Source: Symmetrospora coprosmae
Lineage: Eukaryota; Basidiomycota; Cystobasidiomycetes; Symmetrosporaceae
Assembly (NCBI GenBank): GCA_008802785.1
Contig: VUYT01000027.1
Location: 1 to 64,000 of the forward strand
DNA: 64,000 bases
Direction: 5' to 3'
Each line of letters begins with the position of its first letter. The first letter of the stretch is position 1. Shown here piece by piece: positions 24,391 to 36,200 of this stretch. The notes under the pieces were generated by a model, which did not search any database, was not told where the DNA came from, and saw nothing but the letters and a program-made list of their open reading frames with translations. The position numbers and the translations under genes were made by a program.

Positions 24391-24733
24391 CAAGGTGATC
24401 ATGACCCGGGCAGGTACTGGGGCATCTGTTGTTGTGCATAGACGTGTAGAGTGAGCATTCATACTGAGCGGCCTTCAGACCAGGTGCTATCTTCTCATTT
24501 TTCGCTGCCCGCTCCTCATTGACCCTTTTTGAGAGCTCAGCTGGGTCCCCCATTGTTCGCTGCCTTTCTTCGACGCGACCGAGCTCTTCTCGGAGATGTC
24601 AGGAAGAAGGGACAGCAGCAGGCGCAACACGCTTGTGACTGCTCGCATCGTCTGAGGCTCGACAACTGCTGTGATCTCCTCTTTCTGTCCAGTCGCTCCC
24701 TCCCTCCCTCCCTCCCTCGCATCTTTCGTCATC
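24391..24733. other. Intergenic region before ICMT gene
   Basis: Short promoter and 3' UTR space between two plus-strand genes. It ends with a CTCC tandem repeat directly upstream of the next start codon. No coding segment is supported. Confidence 0.4.
24695..24719 (+). repeat. CTCC tetranucleotide microsatellite
   Basis: About six copies of CTCC or TCCC end 15 bp before the ATG at 24734, inside the 5' leader of the isoprenylcysteine methyltransferase gene. Copy number is likely to vary between strains. Confidence 0.8.
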
Positions 24734-25807
24734 ATGGCAACGCGCACCATCCCTTCTGACCCTGTGACGGTCCCTAGCACCACGGCGCCGGTGCAGGCGA
24801 ATGGCGCGCCCAAGAGGACATTCAAGGTCTCGTACCCGCTCGTATCCTGGGACGATACGCGGCAGAATGCCGTCTGCATTGCCTTCCTGCTCGGGGCCAC
24901 CTTTGCGCTAGGACTCGTCAATGCAGGAAGCCTGTTCAGCTCGGTCAACGCCACCACGGCGTCCATGAAGGAAGCAGCGGCCGGCACGGCTACAGAACGC
25001 CTCGTAGCGGCCATCAAGAGCCCACGGCTAGGCATCTACGTCGCCTTCTTGGTCGTGTTCCACATGGCCGAGTTCCTCACGACAGCAATGTACAACCCAG
25101 CCAAGGCGACGGTCAAATGTGAGTGTCAGGACAGCTCACGCTGAGCATCACCGATGACTGATGCTACCCTCTGCCTGGTTGGATAGCCTTCTTGCTCGAG
25201 GACCGGAATCACAACGCAGCGCACGCATTCGCCTTCTGCGAGTTCCTTCTCTCCGAGACGTATCTCTCGGAGAAATGGCTGGCTTACAAGCAGAGCCCAT
25301 ACCTCTTGGTAGCTGGTAAGCATGCCGTGTTACAACTCGTTGACCATCTGGCAGGCATGCTGATCTGTGCTTCCGTGACAGGCCTGGTCATCACGCTCGC
25401 AGCGCAATACCTCCGCTCCCTGGCCATGATTACGGCCGCTTCGAACTTCTCCCACCTCATCGTCTACGACAAGGCGCCAGAGCACTCGCTCGTCCGCACG
25501 GGCATCTACGGCTGGTCCCGGCACCCGAGCTATGTCGCCTTCTTCTACTGGGCGCTCGGCACGCAGATCTTCATTGGCAACCCGCTCTCCTTCTGCGCAT
25601 TCAGCGTCATCCTGTACCGCTTCTTCAGCCACAGGATCAAGGGTGAGCTGCGTCGGCGTTTGTCTGCCGGATGTGCTGCAGAGTGCTGATGCCAAATCTG
25701 TCCGGTGCGGCTTGCCAGTCGAGGAGTGGTATCTCGTCAAGTTCTTCGGTGATGACTACAAGCGCTTCCAGAAGGAGGTGCCCGCTCGCATTCCCTTCAT
25801 CAGGTAG
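24734..25807 (+). CDS. STE14: Protein-S-isoprenylcysteine O-methyltransferase
   Basis: Methylates the carboxyl group of prenylated C-terminal cysteines of Ras-like proteins and lipopeptide pheromones at the ER. Exons 24734-25118, 25187-25315, 25382-25642 and 25719-25807 join in phase to 287 residues. Several hydrophobic spans are visible (AVCIAFLLGATFALGLV, LGIYVAFLVVFHMAEFL, GLVITLAAQYLRSLAMI, plus the paired C-terminal helices). Diagnostic motifs are DRNHNAAHAFAF, HLIVYDKAPEHSLVRTGIY, the cofactor-site GWSRHPSYVAFFYW, and VEEWYLVKFFGDDYKRF near the C-terminus. Length and topology are normal for the family. In basidiomycetes this enzyme matures mating pheromones as well as Ras and Rho proteins. 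Confidence 0.95.
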
Positions 25808-26104
25808 CCCGCGTTGTCGTCGATGCATACTTGTAGGGAGGGACTTGGGTGGTCGTAATTTCTCCTTGTTCAGTGCGCACAGACCCGCATTCAAATTGGG
25901 ATCTCACGGCGACATCTTCCTGCCAGCACGAATCATGCGATAAGTGGCACACTCGCCATGTCTGCTTCACGATACCAGCAGAGTCCATAGGTCTAAGGGG
26001 AACAACGACAGCGCACGCAGTCCGTAAGATGCACAGAGCAAAGACGACGGAGGACTGCAACTAAACAGATTAGGCTAGATAGACGGCGAGCACATATGAG
26101 CTCG

Positions 26105-28116
26105 TTAATGCTTCTTCTCCTTCGGCTTGAAGGTCTTCATCGAATAGACTTTCGCCGGGCGATCACCGATAACCACGTCTAAGCTCTGAAGCTTGTGGGA
26201 TGTCTTGCGGCCTTCGGAATGGGCATGCTGAGCGCCTTCCACGACGAGCGCGGAGAAGGAGCGTCCATATACGGCAGCGCTATCGAGCCCGAAGGAGTAC
26301 GGCCGAATGTCCAACCCGCGTGCTGCGGCGTGGCCGTACCTGCCACACATCAAGCGAGGACACTGTCAGACGATTGATGGAAGCGCTATGACAGCTAATA
26401 GCCCACTCACACTACGCTCAGTGGGCGGCACTGGCGTGCTGGCTGCTTCCGAGCCGGGGAAGCCTGCCCCTCAGAAGAGGTCCCGGCGGCGATGGCAGCC
26501 CTCTTCTCTTCTTTACGTCTATGCGTCTTCTTGTGCTTCTTCTCGTCATCAATAATCTCCTCTTCTCCGATTGCCTCCTCGGAAGCCGGTGCGGACCCAT
26601 CCTCCGGGGTCCCGCCGGCAAGCGACGCTTTGCAGCTCTGCATGACTCTGTTCCAGATTGGCGCCCACGGCTGGCCCTTGCTGTTGCTCTTGGTCACTTT
26701 CCCGCTCTTGAGCAGCCCGCGCATCTCAAGCAGCGTATACGGCTTGCGGTTGAGCGGGACGGCGAGGATAGCAAGCTCCGGATCGAGCTGGTCGTGCTTT
26801 CCCTTGCCGCCAGTAGCTGACGGGTCTGCGCTCGTGGCATCTGGCATGGGAGTGAAGTTGTCTGGCGCCGACGACTCAAGAAGAGCCATGGACGATGGCA
26901 GGACCGCGTTAACGGTCAGGTTGAGCGAGTTTGTGAAGTCCATAGAGGCGAGAATGTCCTCATCCTCCTCGTCGAGCTGCCTTCTCGCCTTCTCCTGTCT
27001 CTTCCGCTGCTTCTTGGACTCCCCCTCGCCGTCTACAGACTTACTCCCCTGCTCATCATCCCATGTCTTGTAGCCGCCTTTGCCATGCTTTCCCTTCCTC
27101 TTCGGGATGGTCCAAGGCAGCAAGCCGGCATGCACAACATATGTATGCAAGCCCCTGATGTGCAGCGTGAGGCTCCGCTCTGCCATCCAGTCGGCGCTGG
27201 CCTGCGGAAGCGCCTTTGCGATGCGGTAGTGCTCGTCGCGCCACTTGTGCTTGAGCGCCTCGGGCGTGTCGTCGGGCGGGGCCGAGTCATCGGCACCGAG
27301 AGCGGCGTACGACTCGGACATGGTCATCCAGTTGCGCCAGTTGATGACGTCCTGGTCGTGGTTTCCCCGCACGGCCCAGGCGTTGGGCAGCGAGCGAATG
27401 TACGCAACCGTCTCGAGGGACTTGCGGATGTCCGGGTGCTTGGCCACGAGGTCACCGACAAAGACGAGCGTGTCATTGTGCGTCGTCGTCACCTCGGGCG
27501 AGTAGTCGAGCTCCTTTAGAAAGCGTCTGTCGTGAGCGGGACACGGTAAGGCGTCAGCGTCCTGGAAGATCCGAGACTGTCGTCAGCTCGGCTGCAGAGG
27601 GCACACTCACTTGAGCTCGTCAATCATGCCGTGCACATCGCCAACGATGATGAGCCGGCCATTGCCTTCGACGTCGAATTCGAGATCGCGATGCCAGAGG
27701 TACTTGGCAAAGTCGGTCGTTGACTGCGTGTGAGCAGCGTCGAGCGTCTCTTCGGCCTCGGAGTCGGACCCTGCTCCCTCCGATGATGCACCGTCGTCGG
27801 AGTCCTCCTCTGCATCCTCTTCCTGCGCCGCGACACTGGCTGCATCTTCCAGCGGGCTCTGCAATCTGCTGCTTCTACTGCCACTACCCTGGATGTCTGA
27901 CGTATCCGTCCCGTGGACCCAGCCCTGCACTCGCCCCTGCAGCCTGTCAAGCCCAGCGGCGGCCTTGCCCGTGTCGCTCACGCCGAGCATTGTGCTGATG
28001 AGGATAAAGATGGCGACGACCGAGACGGCGAGGATGCGCTTGCCTGCTCGTGGATGCGTCGGCGGCGGGACGAGGGCGTCGAGAAGCGACTCCTTCTCGG
28101 AGTTGCGGCGGCTCAT
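26105..28116 (-). CDS. PPN2-like metallophosphatase, type II membrane protein
   Basis: Calcineurin-like phosphoesterase. Its closest described relative is yeast Ppn2, a vacuolar zinc-dependent endopolyphosphatase. Exons 28116-27611, 27526-26411 and 26339-26105 join in phase to 618 residues. A short basic N-terminus is followed by a membrane anchor (RILAVSVVAIFILISTMLGV), then an Asp/Glu/Ser-rich stalk. Metal-site motifs run in order: GDVHGMIDEL, FVGDLVAKHP, VRGNHDQD, YVVHAGLLPW and VVYGHAAARGLD, the last split by the second intron. Long charged insertions (KSKKQRKRQEKARRQLDEEDED and a Lys-rich block) lie in the second half. The substrate is inferred; a general Ser/Thr phosphatase-like activity is an alternative. 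Confidence 0.9.
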
Positions 28117-28692
28117 CTGGACTGCTCCTGACCGGCGGCTGCGGGTCCAAGGTGTGCAAAGTGGTACGCAAAGGGAGTGTGGTGTGTCCGTCTATCTAGT
28201 GCTACTGCTGCTGACCATTGTGAATCGGTGCGGTCGCGGTGATGTAAGAGCTCGCTGCCTCGGGAAGCCCCTTTCGTCACGTTCCTGGAAGCTGGAAGGG
28301 AGGCCGCCACATTGCAGCCGCAGCAGGCCGGGAGGGTACCTTGGGACAACCTCCTTATCGTCGATACTTCACAAGATTACGTTGTGGATACGAACAGTAC
28401 TGCTAGGAAGCGCAGCTCTATTTGGATCTAGCCGTACGTGACAGGCAAGACGAAAGGAGGCCCTCCAGCCACTTCCTTAACGGTGAACGAGTGATGAGAA
28501 AGGGATGGCATTGTCCTGTGCAGAAAGTGCAGATTCGCTATACACAGGAAGATGACCTCAGTGCGTAGGACGTGTTGAGCGTGCATGCGCATGACTGCTA
28601 GCAGAGTGCAACTGACGACTTCAGCCCGGGTCCTGTGCGCTGATCACGCGTCGTCGCGAAAGATTGGGCTCACCTTCGTATCCACTTGCTCT
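28117..28692. other. Intergenic region upstream of the metallophosphatase
   Basis: Promoter of the metallophosphatase gene and 3' side of the small secreted-protein candidate, both on the minus strand. No coding segment or repeat is supported. Confidence 0.4.
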
Positions 28693-29295
28693 TCACCGCT
28701 TGCGAACTTGCAGCATCCGGTCGCTTCTCCCTGCTGCGGCCCTCTTTGCCGGAGTGGGCTTCGCGTCCACAGGCAAGATCGCCGCCGGCGAAGGCATTCT
28801 CCTTGCACCGAGTCGGCCACTGCCTGCGCCCTCGGCCCGCCTCTCCTTCGTCCGCTCGTTCTCGTGTCCGACAAAGCAGTCGTGCATCCCCGCCTCGCCG
28901 CAGCCGCTCCCGTCGACCAGAGCATCGTCCCGCTCGCCGAGCTGCGACTCGGTCTCGCGCGGGCGGCGCAGGGGAAGCGGGACCGAGCGCGCTGATGCTT
29001 TGTACTTCTGTGGCTGATCTGCGCGCTCCTGGTGCTGGTGCTGCTGCTTCTGCTTCTTGCTGCTGCGAGGAGATGTGAGGCCGGCTAGTGGGAGCCCATC
29101 CGTAAGACCCGAGCCGACCTCGATGGGAAGGTGTCCGCCCTGGATAGCACCGAGCAGAGGTGCGAGAAGCTGCCCTTGTGTGGACCGAACGACGTGGTGG
29201 CCGGCGGGGCTGCCAGACGGCAGGGCGAGAGCGGCGCCCGGCGCGTATAGTGCGAGGAGGGCGAGGAGCGATGGAACGAATGGAGAGGAACGCAT
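28693..29295 (-). CDS. Candidate small secreted protein, unknown
   Basis: A single open frame of 200 codons with a clean signal peptide (MRSSPFVPSLLALLALYAPG, then AALALPSGSP) and no further membrane span. The first 70 residues look like a folded secreted segment (HHVVRSTQGQLLAPLLGAIQ). The rest is very polar, rich in Lys, Arg, Gln and Glu, with dibasic sites (TPAKR and the terminal VRKR) that a Kex2-type protease could use. Two or three Cys only. I recognise no family. The polar half overlaps open frames on the other strand, and an unrecognised intron could change the C-terminus; the signal peptide is the main support. Confidence 0.5.
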   Translation of the reverse strand: MRSSPFVPSLLALLALYAPGAALALPSGSPAGHHVVRSTQGQLLAPLLGAIQGGHLPIEVGSGLTDGLPLAGLTSPRSSKKQKQQHQHQERADQPQKYKASARSVPLPLRRPRETESQLGERDDALVDGSGCGEAGMHDCFVGHENERTKERRAEGAGSGRLGARRMPSPAAILPVDAKPTPAKRAAAGRSDRMLQVRKR

Positions 29296-30370
29296 AGTCG
29301 GGAGTCGAATGCGATGTAGTTTGAATAGAGTCAAAGGGAAAGCGACGTGCTTGTCAAGAGAAGTGATAGATAGAGAAGCTTGAAGTATGAGGAAAGCGGC
29401 CAGCGGCTTCCTTGTCGAGATCTGAGCGAGTGTGAAGGGTGCAGAAGGAAGAGAGGGTGTCCCCGCCCCGGTCGAGACGACGGTCAGGACAGCGGCTTCG
29501 CACGATAAACAATCCCAAGAGACTCGGTAACGCACTAAGCAGTCGCAGAAGGGGAGGATTAGGGTCACTCTCGAGCCAGTCGAAGAGCGAGAATGGGCGG
29601 GGGCGCGACAGCCAGTGCCGGATGCTGAGCGAGAGACGTTGCGGGATCTGCGACACCTGATCAAATGAGCAGGAGGACGAGGAGGAGGGAGGGAAGAGTG
29701 AGTATGAGTAGCACGACGCAGCTGTGCTCTCAACTCCGTCGAGGCTTTCGTGAGCTTCGGGCGCGTGCACGGTCACGGCAGCCGGCCTCCGTGCGCCCGC
29801 TCGGATCAGAATCGGCGCTTGCTCCAGGCGTGCAGCTGGCCAGCTTCTGACGCGACACACATGGCCGATATAGGTGTGGATGCGTCCAAGATCCAGCTGT
29901 GGGTTGACCCTTGTGTACGTGTCGTCGGCCTCCTCAAGCGCGGTCGGGTTCGCTGTCTTCCCCCTCCCGAGGCGCCTCCGGTCGACAGACGCTTCAGCAC
30001 TGTCAAAGCTGCGACGAGGATTCTGTCATGAGGGCTCATTGCACAGTGAACTCATCGCCTTGTCTGCTGCTCCTGCTACAGGACAGCTGTGACATCCAGT
30101 GCGACTGGTCAGGAGGGAAGAGCAGGAGGGCTCGTCTCTGCGCAGCTGCGTCATCCAGCCCGCTTCTCCCTCGGCTCCTCGGTCTTTTCCGCCTCAGCGC
30201 CGCTGCTGTCAGCAACCGCGTCGTCATGCACAGGGTGTGATACGCTTCTCCCTTTCCTCTCTCAGTTCGCACAGCACACACGAGAAGGCTGCATTGCTCT
30301 TTCACCAAATACACTGATCTGCACAGCAACAGACACAGATCCGTGCCAGAGAGACGCCGGCCGAGTTGCA
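29296..30370. other. Divergent intergenic region
   Basis: About 1.1 kb between a minus-strand start (29295) and the sterol acyltransferase start (30371), so it probably carries two promoters. It is purine-rich near 29660-29700 on the plus strand. No conserved coding segment was found on either strand. Confidence 0.4.
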
Positions 30371-32670
30371 ATGGCCGCGATAGAACAGCTCGCAGACGCG
30401 GTCAGCGATGCCCTGGCAGTTCAGCCAGGAGCAGGAGGAGGGGCACAGACACCGCAGGACAGCCTGAGCAGGACAAACAGCGACAGCGACAGCGGGACGG
30501 GCAGCGCCCTCAATACCGGCGGGACCACCTCGCCGCACACCCGGACCACCGTGACGACGACAACTACCTCCGGTGCAGGCGATGGCAGCCGGGGCGGGAC
30601 AGCCACGACGATCCAGTACAGCAATGTCTCCAGCGTGGAGATCACTGGCGACGCGGAGAAGGACGGGACTGTACACCTGCGACCCGTCCCAGCGCGTAAA
30701 GACCGCAAAGTGAAAGTCAAGCGGGTCGTCCAGTTCGTCCCGCGGATATCGCACTTTGACCGCTTCCACCCGACCTCGCAGGGCGACACATTCAGGGGAT
30801 TCTACGTCCTCTTCTGGATGCTTATGGGCCTCACCCTGATCCGCACCCTGTACCACTCGTACCTCCAGAGCGGCGAGGTCGTCGGCATGAGATTTGCCAA
30901 ACTCATCACGGGCGACGCTATCGTCCTCGCCCTCAGCGACGCCGTCCTCGTGGGATCGACCATCATCTGTGTGCCGTTCATAAAGGTGCGTGTTCTGCCA
31001 GAGCCGTCTCCCTTCTCCTGAGGACGCCAGGGAAAATACGCGTGCAGGAGGAGGGCTGTGCACGTGCCACCAGGTCTGCGAGTCGCAAGAGATGCTGACA
31101 CCACCGCTCTCAACCCCCAATTTGCCAGCTCATCGAGAAAGGGTGGATCCGCTATCACTACACAGGCCTCTTCCTCCAGCACATAGGCCAATGCCTGTAT
31201 CTCGCAACCGCCATCCGGTGGACATTCTACCGCGAGTGGTACTGGGTGCAGAGCGGGTTCCTCACCCTGCATTCGCTCACCATGCTCATGAAGGTCCACT
31301 CTTATCTGGCGCACAACGGTGCCATGTCAGAGAAGCGCATCGACCTTCGCAAAGCGCAGAGAGCGCTGGATGCCGCCGTGGAGGAGAAGGGAGGGTGGTC
31401 CAGGGTGCTCTACCTTGCATCGCAGGAGGCGACACACGAGAACGCAGTCTCGGTGCAGGACAGCAGTCCCACCAAGGAGACGTTTGGCGAGCAGCTACAC
31501 CATCGGCGCAAGAGCAGCGACAGGCGAAACAGCAACGGTGACATTGTGGGCGTAGCGGAGCACGCACGCGAGGCGAGCCTTGTTGGCGGCAACCCAGAGG
31601 ACCCGAAAGACCCGCGCCGCCTTGTCGACTTCAGCGACGAGCGGATATACAATCTCGCCAACGATTGCGTCGATCTACAAGAAGAGCTGACCAGCTCGGG
31701 CAAAGAGGCTGTCGTGTGGCCAGCGAACGTAACGAGCTGGAACTATATCGACTACCTCCTCGTCCCTTCGCTCGTGTACGAGCTCGAGTACCCGCGAACG
31801 ACGAGCATTCGCCCGCTCTACGTGCTCGAGAAGACGCTCGCCACCTTTGGCACCTTCTTCCTCGTGTACGCAATCACCGAGCACGTCATCATCCCGTCGC
31901 ACGAAGCGAGCAAGGCCAACCCCTTGCGGGCGGACAACTTTCTCGCAGCGGCGCTCGACCTCATCCTCCCCTTCATGATCAACTACCTCCTCATCTTTTA
32001 CATCATTTTCGAGTGCGTCTGCAATGGGTTCGCAGAACTCACGCGCTTTGCGGACCGAGGGTTCTACTCGGACTGGTGGAACGCCGTTACGTGGGACGAG
32101 TTTGCGCGCAAGTGGAACAAGCCTGTACACCAGGTACGATCGCCATGTCCTCCTCACTTCCTGATCACCCGCCCGGCTGATTTGATCGCATCTTGCGTTC
32201 CACCCGACCCAGTTCCTGCTTCGTCACGTCTATGCCTCTACGATTGCCGCTTTTCGACTCAGCAAGTTCCAAGCCTCTTTCTTGACATTCCTTCTCAGTG
32301 CATGCATCCATGAACTTGTCATGGTGAGCAGATCGAGCTTTGGCGCGTCCGCGTATGCTGGCAGCCTCGAGGACCAATCTGACAACGCCTGTCCTGCGAT
32401 GGCACAGGCTGTCGTCAGCAAGAAGTTCCGCATGTATCTGTTTGGTATGCAGATGATGCAGCTGCCCATGATTGCCATGGGCCGCCTGCCGCTCCTCAGG
32501 CGTTATCCGACCGTCGGCAACATCTTCTTCTGGGCTGGTCTCATCTGGGGCTTCCCGCTGCTGGCTATCGGGTGAGTCGGAGTGCTTCTCACAAAGAACC
32601 ATTGCGTATTCTGACTGTTCTGTGCTGCCCATCATCATCATCATCATCATCAAGGTACCTCCGCTTCTAA
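30371..32670 (+). CDS. ARE2: Sterol O-acyltransferase (MBOAT family)
   Basis: Esterifies ergosterol-type sterols with fatty acyl-CoA at the ER for storage in lipid droplets. Exons 30371-30985, 31129-32133, 32213-32323, 32408-32571 and 32655-32670 join in phase to 636 residues. A disordered Ser/Thr/Gly-rich N-terminus (residues 1-120) is followed by about eight membrane spans. Family motifs are FYSDWWNAVTWDEFARKWN (the FYxDWWN signature) and CIHELVMAV with the active-site His, completed across the third intron. The final exon is 16 nt and adds only YLRF after LLAIG; without it the frame would stop at the donor. A charged loop (SSPTKETFGEQLHHRRKSSD) lies between early spans. The symbol follows yeast Are1/Are2; which paralogue is nearer was not determined. 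Confidence 0.93.
32631..32652 (+). repeat. ATC trinucleotide microsatellite in last intron
   Basis: Seven ATC units end 2 nt before the AAG acceptor of the final intron of the sterol acyltransferase gene, replacing the usual pyrimidine tract. Confidence 0.85.
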
Positions 32671-33240
32671 GCCTTCTATGCTAACTTCGACCTGCATGAT
32701 CGAGCAAACTTGTCTTGCTATCGCTCACCCCGCTCAAACGTAGTATCGCATCTAGCTGTTGTTGTCTGCCCGAATCAAAGCTGGATACACGGTGTCGCGC
32801 CTCGGAGTGTATCCTTCTCAGCGAGACAGAGTCTTTCATATCCAACTTGAGTTGATGCATGCATGTCATCGCGATCGAGGTGTGGTTGGTGTAGACCGTG
32901 CGGCAAGCCAGCGGACCCCCACGTTGGCTCTGCCCCCAACAGAGCCCGCACGCACACACGATCTTTTAGCACATCCTGACCATTGTCCATACCATCCCGT
33001 TATCGTCTCCCCCCTCTCAGCGAAGTCGTACCGTTTCGGTGGAGCCGAGCTCACGTTTTTACGCGCTCGCTCGCCTCACCGCCTCCATCCAAGCTTGGAC
33101 GCTGCGCACCGACGGACAGCTCCACACCGCACACAAGGGCTCTGGCAGCGCATCTAGAGCGCTGAAGAGCTTCATAGATAGCCTGTAGATCAACGTAACA
33201 AGCTCGCAGCGGGCTGTGAGCTTGCGCTGTAGCAGCACAG
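32671..33240. other. Intergenic region before the MscS channel gene
   Basis: 3' UTR of the acyltransferase gene and promoter of the channel gene, both on plus. Open frames here are short and lack domains. Confidence 0.4.
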
Positions 33241-36200
33241 ATGGACAACGCTCGACGCAAACCGGCGCCGCCGCGCATCAGTATCGGTGACCCAGAGCTC
33301 GGGCGCACCGCGGCAGCAGACCGCTCAGAGGACCATGCCGCCTTCGAAGGGAACACCCTGGTCGGCGACAGGATGGATCCCGAGCTGTACTCGATGGAGC
33401 AGCGTTGTGAGTCTCGCCTTCATCCGCCCGAAGAGCCCGTGTCGGCCAAGTCCGCAGCACGCTCCGTGGCCTGGCGGACACGGCGCGGAAAAGCCTCGCC
33501 AAAGCAGCCTCAGTATTGACTTTCAGTTCCGCATGCACACAGACGCCGAAGCCCTGGAGGGCAATGCGACCGACCACCAGATCCGAGAAGATCGTGACGC
33601 GCTGGCCAAGCCTGAAGGGATAAAGACGGGACGGCCACCGGAGCACCCGCTTCGCAGTGCGAGCGCCGATACCGGTGCGAGCACACCTGGCTCAGAGGAA
33701 AGCGTCTTCGATTGGGACGAGACGGACTCGAGCGACGAGGAGGAAGTTGCAGCGACCAAGCGCGCAAAGGAGGAAGTCGAGATTGACCGGCACCGGCACA
33801 ATGTGAGGCGCGCCAAGCGCCTACGCAAAGTCTATATGGCGTGCATGCGCATCTCGAGGCCTGTACGGACGGCCCTCATCGCTCTCATCGGAGGTGGCAT
33901 CCTCATTGTCCCTGCTGTGGTCGTGTGGACGGCCTACTCGAACGACAGATCCTCTCCAGTCGTCCGGGACAACGTCAAGGTCTGGAGTATATGGCTGATG
34001 GTGCTGTGGACGTGTGAGGAACTCTGCATCGTGATCATCCGGCCCGTCCTCGAATGCTCACTCTGACTTCTGCCTTCCGGCGTCACCGCCGTTATGTAGC
34101 CGCCTGTGGTACCGTGAGTCTTGAGCAAGCTCGGGTTTTTGTAGAACTCTTCGCAGACTGACAAAGTCTTTGTGGCGACAGAGTATCTTTGTGGATGCCA
34201 TCCCCTTCCTAGTGTCGAAAATCTCTCTGCTTCTGTTTGGTCTGTACCCGGCGGCCGTGAAGGCGCGGATGACGAGTGAGGCCGCAGATTCTCCTCACTG
34301 GCGCGCGGCATCGGAGTAAGAGGAGCAATTGCTGACGCTGACATGTGTCGTACAACCTGCAGCAATCGACGGCGCAAAGTTCTGGCTTAAGCTGCTGCTC
34401 ATCTCGATTTGGGCCTGGGTCTCTCTGTCCGTCTTGTCGGATCATGTTTTCCGAGCCGGCTACTTGGACTACTTCAAATACGTGAGCACAACCGTGTTGG
34501 TACCTTCCACCCGCCCGTGCTAACCCAAGTCTCGATACACAGGTGCTGCGGGCAGTCCAGTCAATTTTCGGGTCGTCCATCGTTCTGTACGCCGAGAAGC
34601 TAGTCATCCAGTCGGTGAAGGCGTCGTTCCATGAGAATGCGCTCAAAGACCGCATCGAGGAGAATGCGCGTGCGCTCTGGGCACTAGACAAGCTGGCTGC
34701 CTCGAAGAAGTCGCATCGCAATGTCCGAGGGCGCATCCGGGCCTTTGGCGCTGGGCACAGCAAGGGGGCTTCCATGGCCAATACGCCAGCGCCGTCGAGA
34801 CCTGTCTCTCGCGCGGGCTCTCCTGCGCAGGACATGCATGGCAACCGTCTCAACGTAGCGCAGGACGGCCGGTCAGGGGACACCGTGGTGGACGTGCCTC
34901 TCACGCCGAGGGGCGACAGGACGTCATACAGCTATCCTGAAGGCGACGGCGAGCGCCCGAGCAATCTCAGGCGAAGGAGCCGGAGCGACGTCCTGGATAA
35001 AGAGGGGAACGTCGTTAAGGACGGGATGTGCAGTCGCCCGCAGACGCCCGACCTCTTCAAAGGTCAGCGATCGGGACGATACTTCCGGAAGCGAGCGAAC
35101 TCGAAGACGATTGCCGAACAGGTGCGCCGGAGATTGCTGTGTAGAAGCTTCAATAGTCGGAACCGCTGGCTAAATTCTCATTGGTTGCATCTGCTTATCC
35201 AGCTGGCTGAAGCGCTATCGCAGGCAACCTTGAAGGACAAATCGCGTCACATGACGGCCACACACCATAGTGCGAAGAAACTAGCTCGTCGTCTCTTCGA
35301 AGGTCTAGGCAACACCCGGGACTACCTCGTGCCGTCCGATTTCACCCCGTACTTCCCTACAAAGGCGGACGCCGAAGTCGCCTTTGCCCTGTTCGACAAG
35401 GATGGCAATGGCGATATCTCGAAGAAGGAGATGCGAAGCGCAGTCCAGCGCATCTACCGAGAGCGGAAAGCGCTCAAAGCAAGCTTGGAAGACATGGGTT
35501 CCGCTGTCCGCAAGCTGGATGGCGTTATGCTTGCAGTCTGCCTCATCATCATTCTCTTGTAAGGCCGCTGATCCCACTTCGACGGGGCTCGCGGAATCCG
35601 GCTGACACTGTCCATTCGTAGCATCTTCTTTCTGATCTTCAATCGGTCGGCCACGGTCAGCAGCTTGACGACCATCTCCACTTTTGTGGCGGCCCTGTCG
35701 TTCATTTTCAGCAACGTGAGGGCACACTTGGCCATAGCCTGTACTTCTATAAAGACCCGCTGATCTTGGCTTGTCGCCTCCAGGCCGCAAGCACCCTCTT
35801 CAATTCGCTTATCTTCATCTTTAGCACTCAGCCGTATTCGATTGGTGAGCGACAGCGCTGATGCGGACACGTATGACTATTCACTAAAGAAGGTGCCATC
35901 TCATTAGGCGATCTCGTCTTCATCGATGGCGATCCGCTCGTCGTGAAAGAGTTCGGCCTCATGGCGACCACCTTTGAGCGAGTCGATGGGCAGTGGATGC
36001 TTATTCCCAACTCGATCCTGTCCGCTTCGAAGCACATCTTGAATGTCCGCAGATCTGGTTCTCTCTGGGAGACGACCAACGTCAGTATCTGCGGCCGCCT
36101 GATGTCCGTACGGCTCCGACTAATGCACATGCTCATCCACAGGTCGAGATCTCGTTTGACACGCCGCTGGAAGTCATGTCCGATCTGCGGCAACGCATGC

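Noticed and set aside
30302-31120. 272-codon minus-strand frame
   Set aside because: Antisense to the sterol acyltransferase N-terminal exons and their intron; no recognisable motif.
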